From: Rhodopseudomonas_A sp036404135
GTDB lineage: Bacteria; Pseudomonadota; Alphaproteobacteria; Rhizobiales; Xanthobacteraceae
Direction of reading: 5' to 3'
Length of the DNA: 64,000 nt
Assembly (NCBI RefSeq): GCF_036404135.1
Contig: NZ_DASWPE010000098.1
Location: 128,711 to 192,710, forward strand
Shown: positions 1 through 7,470 of the stretch, piece by piece
Numbering within the stretch: position 1 is the stretch's first letter
How the letters are laid out: every line of letters begins with the position of its first letter
Notes under the pieces: model-generated
Seen by the model: the letters and a program-made list of their open reading frames with translations, nothing else
Database searches by the model: none
What the model was told of the DNA's origin: nothing
Program-made: the position numbers and the translations under genes

Positions 1-1
1 A

Positions 2-541
2 GAGAAGCTTGCCAAGGCCCTGAACGTCAATATCCAGCATATTCAGCGGCGCCGCTCGCTGTTGAATGGCGTCTGTCCCGAAGTTGTCGATATGCTCAAG
101 GATAGGGCCGTGAACCCGGTGACCTTCGATGTCCTGCGCAAGATGCGTCCCATGCGGCAAATCGAGGCCGCCGAACTCATGCAATCCGCATCGAACTTCT
201 CATCCAGCTATGCGAAGGCCATTCTAGCTGCGACGAAGCAAGCTGATCTTGCGAAGCCGGACACTCCGAAGAAAGTCGCGGGAATGACCTCAGAGCAAAT
301 GGCCCGGATGGAAAGGGAGATGGAGACTCTGCAACGCGATTTTAAAGCGATTGAGACCTCGTACGGCGAGGACATCCTGAACCTCGTGATCGCCTCTGGC
401 TACCTGTCGAAATTGATCAGCAATCGCAAGATCGAGCGCTATTTGGCCCAAAACCACGGTGAGATACTTGAGCGGTTCCGATCGATCGTATCCTCGGCCT
501 CGCTTGACAGCCCATCGGCCGAGTCGCCTGTTCATCCATAA
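2..541 (+). CDS. RepB-type plasmid partition protein, C-terminal part (5' partial)
   Basis: The reading frame is open from the first bases, so this is the C-terminal ~179 residues of a longer protein. The visible start resembles a ParB/RepB helix-turn-helix (KLAKALNVNIQHIQRR), followed by the region typical of the RepB C-terminal family (LRKMRPMRQIEAAELM, YAKAILAATKQ, SYGEDILNLVIASGYLSKLI, RYLAQNHGEILERF). RepB/ParB proteins bind centromere-like sites for segregation; short versions on integrated elements may have regulatory roles. It is the leftmost gene of the island and is followed by a 38 bp gap and a convergent gene. Family is fairly certain, role on this element is not. Confidence 0.8.
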   Translation, partial: EKLAKALNVNIQHIQRRRSLLNGVCPEVVDMLKDRAVNPVTFDVLRKMRPMRQIEAAELMQSASNFSSSYAKAILAATKQADLAKPDTPKKVAGMTSEQMARMEREMETLQRDFKAIETSYGEDILNLVIASGYLSKLISNRKIERYLAQNHGEILERFRSIVSSASLDSPSAESPVHP

Positions 542-579
542 CGCCGTCGAGCGCCGGGGGCGCAGGAGGGAGTCTCGTC

Positions 580-1107
580 CTATCGTGACGCTACCCTCTT
601 GCGGTATTCGTCAACCATTGATGCCGTGACATCGTGGGCATAGCAAAGAGGTGCTGCGCCCCCTGGTCGGGAATATGCACTCCTGCCGCCGCAAGCTCGG
701 CCGTTCCGCATTCGATCATCCGGGCAGGCACAGGGACGGCCCGTCGCATGATAGGCACTGCGGCTTGCGGCGATGATCAGCGCCGCGACAGCGGCGGCGG
801 TCAACAGTTCCTTTGGGGGTTTTGCGACCACTGCCCCCTCTTGCTTCTCCCCTGACTTCTGCGGGGGAAGGGATTCGATCGAAGGCGGCAAAACCGTAAC
901 CGGACGCGGAGTGGCGGCCGCGACATCCGCTCTTTGGACCACGGGTGATTGTTTCGCCGGGGCAGCCGAGAGACCGGGGGTGGCCAGGTATTTGACGGGC
1001 GGCACTGGTTGCGGCGGCGTTGAGTGAGGCGCGCCAACCCCGATGCCCAAGGCGATCAGCCCCGCGAGGCACGTACTCCCAGCTAACCATGACACAACCC
1101 GGCGCAT
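580..1107 (-). CDS. conserved small exported/membrane-anchored protein, unknown function
   Basis: The start at 1107 is preceded by a GGGAGAGGG ribosome site and gives MRRVVSWLAG, a basic N-terminus followed by one hydrophobic segment (about residues 5-28), so export or membrane anchoring is likely. A Pro/Ala-rich middle and a second hydrophobic Ala/Ile run (AAAVAALIIAASRSAY) precede a distinctive C-terminus: CACPDDRMRNGRACGGRSAY followed by SRPGGAAPLCYAHDVT. The four cysteines there could form disulfides or bind metal. I recall this tail in small conserved proteins of alphaproteobacterial islands but know no function. It faces the RepB-like gene tail to tail. Confidence 0.6.
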   Translation of the reverse strand: MRRVVSWLAGSTCLAGLIALGIGVGAPHSTPPQPVPPVKYLATPGLSAAPAKQSPVVQRADVAAATPRPVTVLPPSIESLPPQKSGEKQEGAVVAKPPKELLTAAAVAALIIAASRSAYHATGRPCACPDDRMRNGRACGGRSAYSRPGGAAPLCYAHDVTASMVDEYRKRVASR

Positions 1108-1222
1108 TCGCCCTCTCCCGCGCTCGGTACCAGCACCGATCCAACCGCAACCGGGGGACAGACGCAAGGCAACTTAGGGCGGGGAATTGAACGGCGGATT
1201 CTGCCGCCTTCGGTCGGCCAGG

Positions 1223-1471
1223 CTAATGCCCGACATACCGCGTTGCGGTATCGAGGCCATCTCGCCCGGTGCGGCGGGCGATGACGTCCCTGACGCGGTC
1301 CCAATGACCGCGAGGCCGGTTTCCGTCAACGACGGCGGTGTGCTCAGCCTCACGCGCCCGGCGGCGCGCTTCCTCGTACGCGAGCTCCTTGTAGCCGCAC
1401 AGAAGTGCGTCCGCATCCGCCTCGACCAGCGCGGCCTTTTCGCGGCGCGCCTTCAGCCACCCAAAGACCAT
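1223..1471 (-). CDS. small conserved basic/acidic helical protein, unknown function
   Basis: About 82 residues, starting MVFGWLKARREKAALVEADA with GGGAGCGG upstream of the ATG. It is highly charged and predicted mostly helical (ELAYEEARRRAREAE), ending NRPRGHWDRVRDVIARRTG. The pattern with the conserved HWDRVRxVIARRTGR tail is one I recall from short hypothetical proteins on alphaproteobacterial mobile elements. No catalytic motif, signal peptide or membrane segment is visible. It lies on the same strand as the exported protein at 580-1107, about 115 bp upstream of it, and could share its transcript. Confidence 0.55.
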   Translation of the reverse strand: MVFGWLKARREKAALVEADADALLCGYKELAYEEARRRAREAEHTAVVDGNRPRGHWDRVRDVIARRTGRDGLDTATRYVGH

Positions 1472-1558
1472 GACCCGCTCCCGGGGCAGATCGTCAACAT
1501 CTTGACGTATACAAAATTTTGACTCATAGGGGAAACATCGCTTCAAGCGGTTGTGTAT

Positions 1559-1713
1559 TGAGAAGGGGCCGTGCTAGCGGCCCCTCTCGCTATTTGAGGC
1601 GAACGCTGATTGCGAGGACGACCTGCAATCGTCACCACCACACAGCGAGCGTACCGCACAGGTGCATGGCATCGCTCCTTCTTTTGGTTGTATCTGGCAG
1701 CGCCATGCCTCGC
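1559..1713. repeat. ~155 bp direct repeat, copy A (contains hairpin)
   Basis: This segment recurs almost unchanged at 2795-2951, differing by two substitutions and a 2 bp insertion in the alignment I made by eye. It starts with a GC hairpin (GGGGCCG / CGGCCCC, 1563-1586) of the kind also found just after the large ParB-like gene at 32.76 kb. The two copies bracket a single A/T-rich gene and an ArdC relic, which suggests segmental duplication during insertion of a cassette. No convincing gene is encoded inside the repeat. Confidence 0.85.
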
Positions 1714-1810
1714 CCATTGTTGCCACGCTGTCGACGGCGGTGGACGTATGTCTGCGCAAGTTCTCAATCGCGCATTCAATACCGGCGTTCTTAACGTACG
1801 ACTTCTCAGA

Positions 1811-2428
1811 TCACGGCCGCGACATATTGATGATTTTCGGCGAATCCGGACATCTCCGCGTATTGATGAAATCGATTATTTTTTGTCCAGTCTCCTCTCC
1901 CGAGTAACCAAAGCCACTCACCCTCAACATCGTATGAGGCATCGTTTTGTTGTCGATGTTGGCTGAGTTATAATGCCCCTGGATCGGGACAAGGTGCCCC
2001 TGCGCGTCCTGGGCGAGACTGATAACCCCGAATCCGTAATAGGTTTTGTCGGACTCCCCATCCATTTGAGCAGCGAAGATGTAGAGGTACCTTTTTTGTT
2101 GAATATCTAAGTAACTCGTAATTGTCTGCCAGTGACAAAATTGGCTACCGTCATTTCGATAATTCGTCCCGTCGAATAAATACATACCCCTAGACTCATC
2201 ACGGTATATTTTTCCAAAACTGTATTGGTGAGCTAGGCCGCCTTCCGTTACGGAATGTTCAATGTATTCTCCCCAATCGCCTTCAATATCGATTGGGATC
2301 TGCTTCTTTCTAATTTTATGAACCTGATACATGCTCCAAAATATTTGAAAAATCAGGTTTGATGCAATGCCAGAGACAACACCAATGCTGAAAGAGACGG
2401 CATTCGCGTTACTGAAGATGTTATCCAT
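1811..2428 (-). CDS. membrane-anchored beta-rich protein, possible Cap15-like effector
   Basis: With the ATG at 2428 (GGAG eight bases upstream) the protein has 205 residues. It has one N-terminal hydrophobic helix (about residues 9-32) with a basic flank (VHKIRKKQ), then a beta-rich domain opening IDIEGDWGEYIE and continuing in alternating strands (KIYRDESRGMYLFDG, KRYLYIFAAQMDGES, YYGFGVISLAQDAQG). N-terminal membrane helices plus a small barrel starting with a GxW motif is the layout of Cap15/S-2TM-beta CBASS effectors, but no cyclase gene is next to it and only one helix is clear. It is A/T-rich and sits alone between two direct repeats. The Cap15 link is a hypothesis; unknown function is the safe reading. 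Confidence 0.5.
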   Translation of the reverse strand: MDNIFSNANAVSFSIGVVSGIASNLIFQIFWSMYQVHKIRKKQIPIDIEGDWGEYIEHSVTEGGLAHQYSFGKIYRDESRGMYLFDGTNYRNDGSQFCHWQTITSYLDIQQKRYLYIFAAQMDGESDKTYYGFGVISLAQDAQGHLVPIQGHYNSANIDNKTMPHTMLRVSGFGYSGEETGQKIIDFINTRRCPDSPKIINMSRP

Positions 2429-2593
2429 TTGGCGATCTCCAGACCCGGTGGGAATCATGTCCCGTAACGGCTGCATTAACCTATCTCGTTTTATTTCAAA
2501 GCGATTTGGGAACAAACAAATTCGATCTATGCGTCGCGCCGAACGACAACAACGGTAAGTCGCACCTCTATCTCGGTACAATGATACATCCTG

Positions 2594-2740
2594 ACTTTGG
2601 ACACGGCAGCGGAAATAACGTGCTCATCGGTTTTCAGGACTTCCCGCCAATGCGCCAGCCACTGCGGATGGTGAGGTGGCGGCTCAACGCCCCCCGAACT
2701 CGGTGCACAGGAACGCGGGGCCGCGCTTGGAGATTTGCGC
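2594..2740 (-). pseudogene. relic of an ArdC-type antirestriction gene (C-terminal fragment)
   Basis: On the minus strand this stretch encodes PQWLAHWREVLKTDEHVI followed by SAAVSKV, matching the C-terminus of the intact ArdC nearby (AQYLAHWLNVLKADKRAI then FTAASKA). Just upstream in another frame lies AFLCTE, matching AFLCAE of the intact gene, so a frameshift separates the pieces. No zinc motif or N-terminal domain remains. It lies next to repeat copy B, which suggests that recombination destroyed an older ArdC copy. Confidence 0.75.
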
Positions 2741-2794
2741 TCCCCTGGCATACGCCTAAGTATCTAACCGGCCCCACAGATCACGACCGCACAA

Positions 2795-2951
2795 TGAGAA
2801 GGGGCCGTGCTAGCGGCCCCTCTCGCTATTTGAGGCGAACGCTGATTGCGAGGAAGACCTGCAATCGTCGCCACCACACAGCGAGCGTACCGCACAGGTG
2901 CATGGCATCGCTCCTTCTTTTGGTTGTGTATCTGGCAGCGCCATGCCTCGC
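2795..2951. repeat. ~157 bp direct repeat, copy B (contains hairpin)
   Basis: Second copy of the element described at 1559-1713, same orientation, starting with the same GGGGCCG/CGGCCCC hairpin. The two copies lose similarity abruptly after GCCATGCCTCGC. The 261 bases from here to 3212 contain no supported gene. Confidence 0.85.
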
Positions 2952-3212
2952 GGCTTTCCTCTTTAGCACGGCATCAAACGTACCGGATATCCGGCTGCGC
3001 AACGTCTAAGCTACGCGCTTCCTGTATGACAAATCAGGGGGCCCGATCTGGACAGCGCCGGGTCTGTTTGCAGTTTTGAGCTTTTACCGGCCGCGCGGTA
3101 TATGTAAGCTAACCCCACTTTTTAAACTCACAGGTCCAGACCCTGGACGGGGTTCACGACGAAGAGGATTTTGTACCCTGAAATATTGAATCTAGCGATT
3201 GCGAGGTCCGCC

Positions 3213-3488
3213 ATGGAAATCTCGACATTATCACCTCCTTACGCCAACCGAACTTTCAGATTTTCCATAACCGACGGGACGGCACCGATCGAAATCACCG
3301 TCCTCATCAACGGCCGGCAAATTTACTCAATCGACTGTCCCGATCCTCCTTGCCACGAGACCATCGAGATTCCCGACGCTATCGGGGCCAGACTGACCAT
3401 CACCGCAAAGGACGCCCGGGGAGAATTTGTACAACAGGAATTCACGATCGCAGCATCCACGGACAACTCCGGTTTCAGTACCGCGTGA
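3213..3488 (+). CDS. small cytosolic protein of unknown function, upstream partner of membrane protein
   Basis: The ATG at 3213 has GAGG seven bases upstream and gives 91 residues (MEISTLSPPYANRTFRFSIT). The protein reads as short alternating beta strands (EITVLINGRQIYSIDC, RLTITAKDARGEFVQQEFTI) with no signal peptide or membrane segment and two close cysteines (DCPDPPC). I do not recognise a family. It ends six bases before the next gene, so the two are almost certainly co-transcribed and probably work together. Confidence 0.55.
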   Translation: MEISTLSPPYANRTFRFSITDGTAPIEITVLINGRQIYSIDCPDPPCHETIEIPDAIGARLTITAKDARGEFVQQEFTIAASTDNSGFSTA

Positions 3489-3494
3489 CTTGCG

Positions 3495-3935
3495 ATGACC
3501 TTCCTTGAGGAACTAGGGACATTGAGCCCCGGCACGCTCGCGGCGTTTTCGTCGTTGGCGACATGCGCGGGTGCGATCGCAACGGCAGTCATCGGAAAAC
3601 TGGTCGTCACGCCGTTCCTTGGAGCCCGCGACAAACAGGATCGGGAAGCGGAATGGCGCAAGCACGCCATAGAGCTGACCAAGCTCGATCTCGAGCGTCG
3701 GCTTAAGACGCGCGACCCCAACGACAAGAGTCGACTGCGACCGGGTATTTTGGATTTTTTGGCGAACTATCGCGACCTGCAGGAGCTGGGAAGCCGTTCA
3801 CCGAAAGAACTCTACGCGATCATTACAACGCAACGGATCAAGGCTTACGCGCCCCCCGCTGAAAAGACAGGATTTCCCAAGCGCTTCGTGAAAGGTGTCA
3901 TTCGACTCTTCGACCACAGGTATGCCGAGCGGTAG
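3495..3935 (+). CDS. small membrane-anchored protein of unknown function
   Basis: 146 residues with one hydrophobic segment near the N-terminus (about 13-42, LAAFSSLATCAGAIATAVIG) followed by a charged, probably cytoplasmic helical part (RDKQDREAEWRKHAIELTKL, LERRLKTRDPNDKSRL). It begins six bases after the 91-residue gene, so the two form a small operon. The pairing of a small soluble beta protein with a one-helix membrane protein is seen in many uncharacterised element cargo genes; there is no motif that allows a functional call. It converges on ardC. Confidence 0.55.
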   Translation: MTFLEELGTLSPGTLAAFSSLATCAGAIATAVIGKLVVTPFLGARDKQDREAEWRKHAIELTKLDLERRLKTRDPNDKSRLRPGILDFLANYRDLQELGSRSPKELYAIITTQRIKAYAPPAEKTGFPKRFVKGVIRLFDHRYAER

Positions 3936-3972
3936 TTGTACCTGATCTGCCGGGAAAAGGTATCTCCCCGGC

Positions 3973-4833
3973 TCACCCTGTCAGGTACGCGCAGGCCTCG
4001 GCGGCCTTGGACGCGGCGGTGAAGATGGCCCGCTTGTCGGCCTTCAGGACGTTCAGCCAATGCGCCAGATACTGCGCATGGTCAGGACGCGGCTCGACGC
4101 TGATCCCGAGCTCTGCGCAGAGAAAAGCGGCGCCCAGCTCGGCGACAAGCTCTTCCATCGCGTAGGCCTCGGTGCCGAACCGGCCGGACAGGTCGCGATT
4201 GCACCGATGGGAAGGGGCCGTCCAGTGGGTGAGCTCATGCAGCACCGTCGCGTAGTAGGCCTCGGTGGCCGTTGACGTGGCAGATCCCGTGAACGCGGTG
4301 CGCTCGGGCATCCGGATTTCATCCAGGGACGGAATGAAGCACGCCCTGCTCCCGCCGTGGACAATGGTCGCGCCGGTGCGGGCAATGAAGGCATCAGCGG
4401 TCCCGACGCCCTCGACCGGCGTTTCAACTGCGGGCGCCCCGAAGCCATCGACCTGATCGGCGTTGAACACCGGTGTCGCCCGGGCGAATAGGCGGCGTTT
4501 GGAATCGTTTTCGCACTCATCATCGGCGTCGACCTCGATCTCCTTGTAGAAAACGACGTAGGAGGCCTTCTGGCCCTTGCGGACGGTGGCGCCGGCGGCC
4601 TGCCATTGGCGGAACGTGCCCCAGAGATGCGAGCCATAGCTGTTCACCTGGGCCTCGACCCACAGGCCAAGGACGTTGACGCCGCGGTACTTGTTACCGG
4701 AGGCAATGTTGACCGGATGACGCCCGCCGCTGCCCCGGTGCCACGGCATCTGCCATTGGCCTGCCCCGGCCTCGATCGCCGCGACGATGCGGTCGGTCAG
4801 GTGCTGGTGAATATCGAAACGTTCCTTGCTCAT
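3973..4833 (-). CDS. ardC: ArdC-type antirestriction protein
   Basis: 286 residues from the ATG at 4833 (GGAGAGAC upstream). The N-terminal ArdC ssDNA-binding domain is clear (FDIHQHLTDRIVAAIEAGAG, QMPWH, KYRGVNVLGLWVEA, GATVRKGQKASYVVFYKE). The C-terminal zinc metallopeptidase-like domain has HELTH at 199-203 and a downstream EELVAELGAAFLCAELG segment that supplies the third ligand. ArdC proteins protect incoming single-stranded plasmid DNA from host restriction during early conjugation, with contact-dependent ssDNA binding. Length is typical and all key residues are present. A degraded second copy lies 1.2 kb away. Confidence 0.9.
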   Translation of the reverse strand: MSKERFDIHQHLTDRIVAAIEAGAGQWQMPWHRGSGGRHPVNIASGNKYRGVNVLGLWVEAQVNSYGSHLWGTFRQWQAAGATVRKGQKASYVVFYKEIEVDADDECENDSKRRLFARATPVFNADQVDGFGAPAVETPVEGVGTADAFIARTGATIVHGGSRACFIPSLDEIRMPERTAFTGSATSTATEAYYATVLHELTHWTAPSHRCNRDLSGRFGTEAYAMEELVAELGAAFLCAELGISVEPRPDHAQYLAHWLNVLKADKRAIFTAASKAAEACAYLTG

Positions 4834-5212
4834 CTGTCTCTCCTTTGCTGGCGGCCCCCTGGCCTTGCCGGCGACCGGAGAGACGGGGAGAGACGGCCGC
4901 CGCACCCGCAGGGCGCGCCTGCGCGAGGGCTTGCCCCTTGCGGCGGACGGAAATCTCCGTCAGGTCAGCCGACAAGCAAGGTCAGGGGCCCCGCGGAGAG
5001 ACAGGAAGGAACGATCCGGATGCACAATCGCGGCTGAGTGCGGGTCCATCGATGGAATGGCCGAACCATCCGGCAGATCACCGCGTCCGCAGCAGCACCG
5101 GTGGGGGACCGCTCATGAGATGACTGCCGCGGTTAATCCCCGCGATCCTGTTGCGCGGCCAGTGACTGACGAAGGTCGGTACGGCTGGATGGTCTGATGA
5201 ACGGAGCGCCGA
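4834..5212. other. intergenic region upstream of ardC, no gene supported
   Basis: 379 bases between the divergent ardC start and the end of the next minus-strand gene. It should contain the ardC promoter and leader; the part next to ardC is rich in short GC inverted repeats. Open frames here have no family pattern and are shadows of biased composition. I see no RNA gene or clear operator. Confidence 0.4.
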
Positions 5213-5890
5213 TCAGCGAGAGCGGGCCGGCAGTCGGTGTTTGGCAAGCCGTTTGATGTCGCCGTTGCCGATGACCGGCCACTGCCGGAACAGGCGCTTA
5301 TCCACCGCGCCCGCGATCATCGCCTCCGAGAGTTCGCCGACGCTGACCACGATGGGCGCCAGGCCGAACCGCAGCAACCGGTTCGCATGGTCGGGCAGGA
5401 TGCCGCCCGGACGAAACGCGTGGGTACAAAAGACCGGGTTTCGCTGCTGCAGGACAAACAGGTCTTTCTCCGTCCGCCCCTTGAAATGGCGGGTCAGCTT
5501 TTCCCACGGCAGCTTGGCAGTCTCCGTAGGGTCGGCACCCATCCCGCTCAGGTAGCAGAACGTGAATGTGCCGCGGGCTCGCCCGGCGATGCCCTCCGCC
5601 AGTGCCAGGGTAAAATCATGGGTGATACGGGCAAACGCCTCGGGCTCGCCGAGATCCGATGCCTTGCCGCCCAGCGCCCAGATGCAGGCGTCGTGCTCGG
5701 CAAGCCGGTCGAACAGTGCCGGACCGTATGACAGAAAATCGTCCTGCAGGATGGTCGTCACCTTTGGCGAATCCGACGCCACCGGGCGACGACTGATGCA
5801 GGTCACCCCCGTTATATGCGGATCGGCGATGAGGTGTGCCAGGACATGGGAGCCCACGAAGCCCGTGGCGCCGGTCAGGATAATCTTCAT
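5213..5890 (-). CDS. atypical SDR / NAD(P)-binding protein
   Basis: 225 residues. The N-terminus MKIILTGATGFVGSHVLAHL is a textbook Rossmann dinucleotide motif (TGATGFVG, TGxxGxxG), followed by a basic residue pair after beta-2 (CISRRP) that suggests NADP(H) preference, and YLSGMGADPTE before a short helical tail. It belongs to the NmrA/YwnB-like atypical SDRs, which lack a reliable Tyr-xxx-Lys catalytic pair and often act as redox sensors or reductases. It is divergently transcribed from a TetR regulator with two palindromes between them, so it is probably the regulator's target. Substrate unknown. Confidence 0.8.
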   Translation of the reverse strand: MKIILTGATGFVGSHVLAHLIADPHITGVTCISRRPVASDSPKVTTILQDDFLSYGPALFDRLAEHDACIWALGGKASDLGEPEAFARITHDFTLALAEGIAGRARGTFTFCYLSGMGADPTETAKLPWEKLTRHFKGRTEKDLFVLQQRNPVFCTHAFRPGGILPDHANRLLRFGLAPIVVSVGELSEAMIAGAVDKRLFRQWPVIGNGDIKRLAKHRLPARSR

Positions 5891-5929
5891 GATGCCTCTT
5901 GCGGCATGGCGGTTGCCGTCGAATGTGTT

Positions 5930-5945
5930 ATCAACAGGTGTTGAT
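5930..5945. promoter_or_regulatory. palindromic operator candidate 1 (SDR/TetR intergenic)
   Basis: ATCAACA-GG-TGTTGAT is a perfect 7 bp inverted repeat in the 81 bp gap between the divergent SDR and TetR genes. A second palindrome with the same TCAAC/GTTGA half sites lies 45 bp away (centre to centre). Paired similar palindromes in such a gap are typical TetR-family operators. Confidence 0.7.
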
Positions 5946-5971
5946 GTTCACGTTGCAGGAAGGACCAGTCA

Positions 5972-6574
5972 TTGTCAACGGCCGTTGATAATCCGAAACG
6001 GGATCGGACAAAGCCTCCGCGATCCTCATCCGCGCAGACCCGCACGCGGGTGCTCCAGGTCGCGCGAACTGCGTTCTGCCAGGCCGGGTTCGATCATGTC
6101 GGTTTGCGCGAGATCGCGGCCCGTGCCGGCACCGATGCGGCCATCGTCATCAGGCTGTTCGGTTCGAAAGAGGCCCTGTTTCGGGAAGTCGCCGGGAATG
6201 CCTTCGTACTGGAGCCGGCTTTCCAAGGGCCAAAAGAGGATTTGGGGCGGCTGGTCGCGGATTTCCTGCTGGGGCCGAACGTTGTGCCTTCCACGCCGGA
6301 CGATTTCGACGCTTTCCGCTTTCTGCTGCGCTCCGCGGCCAGTCCTGTCGCAGCGCCAATCCTCTCCGCGAGCCTGCACGCCAGCTTCGTCGCACCACTG
6401 GCTAAACACCTCGGCGGCAAGGACGCATCAGGCCGGGCGGCGCTCCTGGCGGCGTGCGTTCTCGGCCTGACAACGATGCGCTTCGCATTGGACTCGCCTG
6501 CCCTGCAATCCGGGCAGGTGGAACGGCTGCGCCAACGGTTTGCGGACGCGCTCCAGGCTTGCATCACTCAATAA
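5972..6574 (+). CDS. TetR/AcrR-family transcriptional regulator
   Basis: 200 residues starting at a TTG with AGGAAGGA eight bases upstream. The N-terminal helix-turn-helix is clear (RTRVLQVARTAFCQAGFDHV, GLREIAARAGTDAAIVIRLF, GSKEALFREV), followed by an all-helical ligand-binding domain. TetR proteins bind palindromic operators and are released by a small ligand. A palindrome overlaps its own start codon (5975-5988) and another lies upstream, suggesting autoregulation together with control of the divergent SDR gene. The weak TTG start fits low expression. The ligand cannot be deduced. Confidence 0.88.
   Translation: MSTAVDNPKRDRTKPPRSSSAQTRTRVLQVARTAFCQAGFDHVGLREIAARAGTDAAIVIRLFGSKEALFREVAGNAFVLEPAFQGPKEDLGRLVADFLLGPNVVPSTPDDFDAFRFLLRSAASPVAAPILSASLHASFVAPLAKHLGGKDASGRAALLAACVLGLTTMRFALDSPALQSGQVERLRQRFADALQACITQ
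5975..5988. promoter_or_regulatory. palindromic operator candidate 2 overlapping tetR start
   Basis: TCAACGGCCGTTGA is a perfect 14 bp palindrome with the same half-site core (TCAAC/GTTGA) as the one at 5930-5945. It overlaps the TTG start of the regulator, where binding would repress its expression directly. Confidence 0.7.
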
Positions 6575-6825
6575 GGATCTTTGTTGGGTAGTTGGCGCCT
6601 CCAATCCTCATAAAGCGAAGCAACGTTCTGCACGAACACGGCAGCTGTCACGAGGAGTCCCATCACTCTAACTAACGCAGGAAGACGCCTGCTGGCAGGA
6701 CACTATCGTCGAAGCCAAGTAACCTCATGCCTGCCTGCCGTTCGGGCAGGCACGTCGCCACCCGGTACATCGCAAAGAGGATCCCTGTCAGGAACTGTTG
6801 CCGCGATACTGGAATATGATACTAT

Positions 6826-7086
6826 GTGGAGTTAAGTGGGAAGCACCGAGCTACCTTGGACGCGATCTTTGCCTCGCCCGAGCGCGCCAGCATTACCTGG
6901 AGCGACATTGAAGGCCTTTTCCGGGCTTGTGGCGCTGAGATCAGCGAAGGGAGCGGGTCGCGAGTCCGGGTCGCCCTTAACGACGTGCGCGCGGTTTTTC
7001 ACCGGCCGCACCCGCAGAAGGAGACCGACAAGGGTGCCGTGAAATCCGTGCGCCGCTTTCTGACTGAATCAGGGATAGAGCCATGA
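6826..7086 (+). CDS. hicA: HicA-type mRNA interferase toxin
   Basis: 86 residues from a GTG start at 6826; an overlapping ATG at 6824 is out of frame and closes after three codons. The small dsRBD-like HicA fold is recognisable (KHRATLDAIFA, ITWSDIEGLFRACGAEISEG, GSRVRVALNDVRAVFHRPHP) with a late His-rich segment, and EKTDKGA-like spacing typical of this subfamily. HicA toxins cleave mRNA and arrest translation. The stop codon overlaps the ATG of hicB by four bases, giving translational coupling. The catalytic His common near the N-terminus of other HicA proteins is not obvious here; the downstream HRPHP may serve instead. Confidence 0.85.
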   Translation: MELSGKHRATLDAIFASPERASITWSDIEGLFRACGAEISEGSGSRVRVALNDVRAVFHRPHPQKETDKGAVKSVRRFLTESGIEP

Positions 7087-7415
7087 CGACGATGAGTTAC
7101 AAAGGGTATGAGGCAGTAGTCGAATACGACGAGGATGCCGAGATTTTTCACGGCGAAGTCGCCGACCTTCGCGACGTGATCACTTTCCAGGGCAAATCCG
7201 TGGCCGAGCTGAAGAAGGCTCTTGCCGGATCCATTGACGATTACCTGGCTTTTTGCAAGGAGCGTGGCGAGGAGCCAGACAAACCGTTCTCCGGCCAGTT
7301 CGTCGTGCGCACCGACCCAGCCTTGCACAAGGACGTGTCCACCGCCGCCAGACGTGCCGGCGTCAGTCTCAACAAGTTCGTAGCCTCAGCTTTGGAGAAG
7401 GCCGTCCGCCGATAA
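7083..7415 (+). CDS. hicB: HicB-family antitoxin with ribbon-helix-helix DNA-binding tail
   Basis: 110 residues. The partially degraded RNase H-like HicB domain spans about 1-60 (YKGYEAVVEYDEDAEIFHGE, DLRDVITFQGKSVAELKKA), followed by a C-terminal ribbon-helix-helix (FVVRTDPALHKDVSTAARRA, GVSLNKFVASALEKAV). HicB neutralises HicA and represses the operon through the RHH domain. It overlaps hicA by four bases (ATGA). Toxin-first order is the common hicAB arrangement. As a plasmid/island stabilisation pair it fits the surrounding element. Confidence 0.9.
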   Translation: MTTMSYKGYEAVVEYDEDAEIFHGEVADLRDVITFQGKSVAELKKALAGSIDDYLAFCKERGEEPDKPFSGQFVVRTDPALHKDVSTAARRAGVSLNKFVASALEKAVRR

Positions 7416-7470
7416 GATTGCTGCTCGCCTTTGGCCGCCGGCTTTAGCCGACGCCAAAGCGCGTACACCT

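Noticed and set aside
1519..1800. Small open frames inside repeat copies A and B as genes
   Set aside because: Frames change between the two copies because of the 2 bp indel, which a coding sequence would not tolerate.
1811..2428. CBASS operon call
   Set aside because: No CD-NTase, E1/E2/JAB or HORMA gene is adjacent; only a domain-layout similarity to Cap15 remains.
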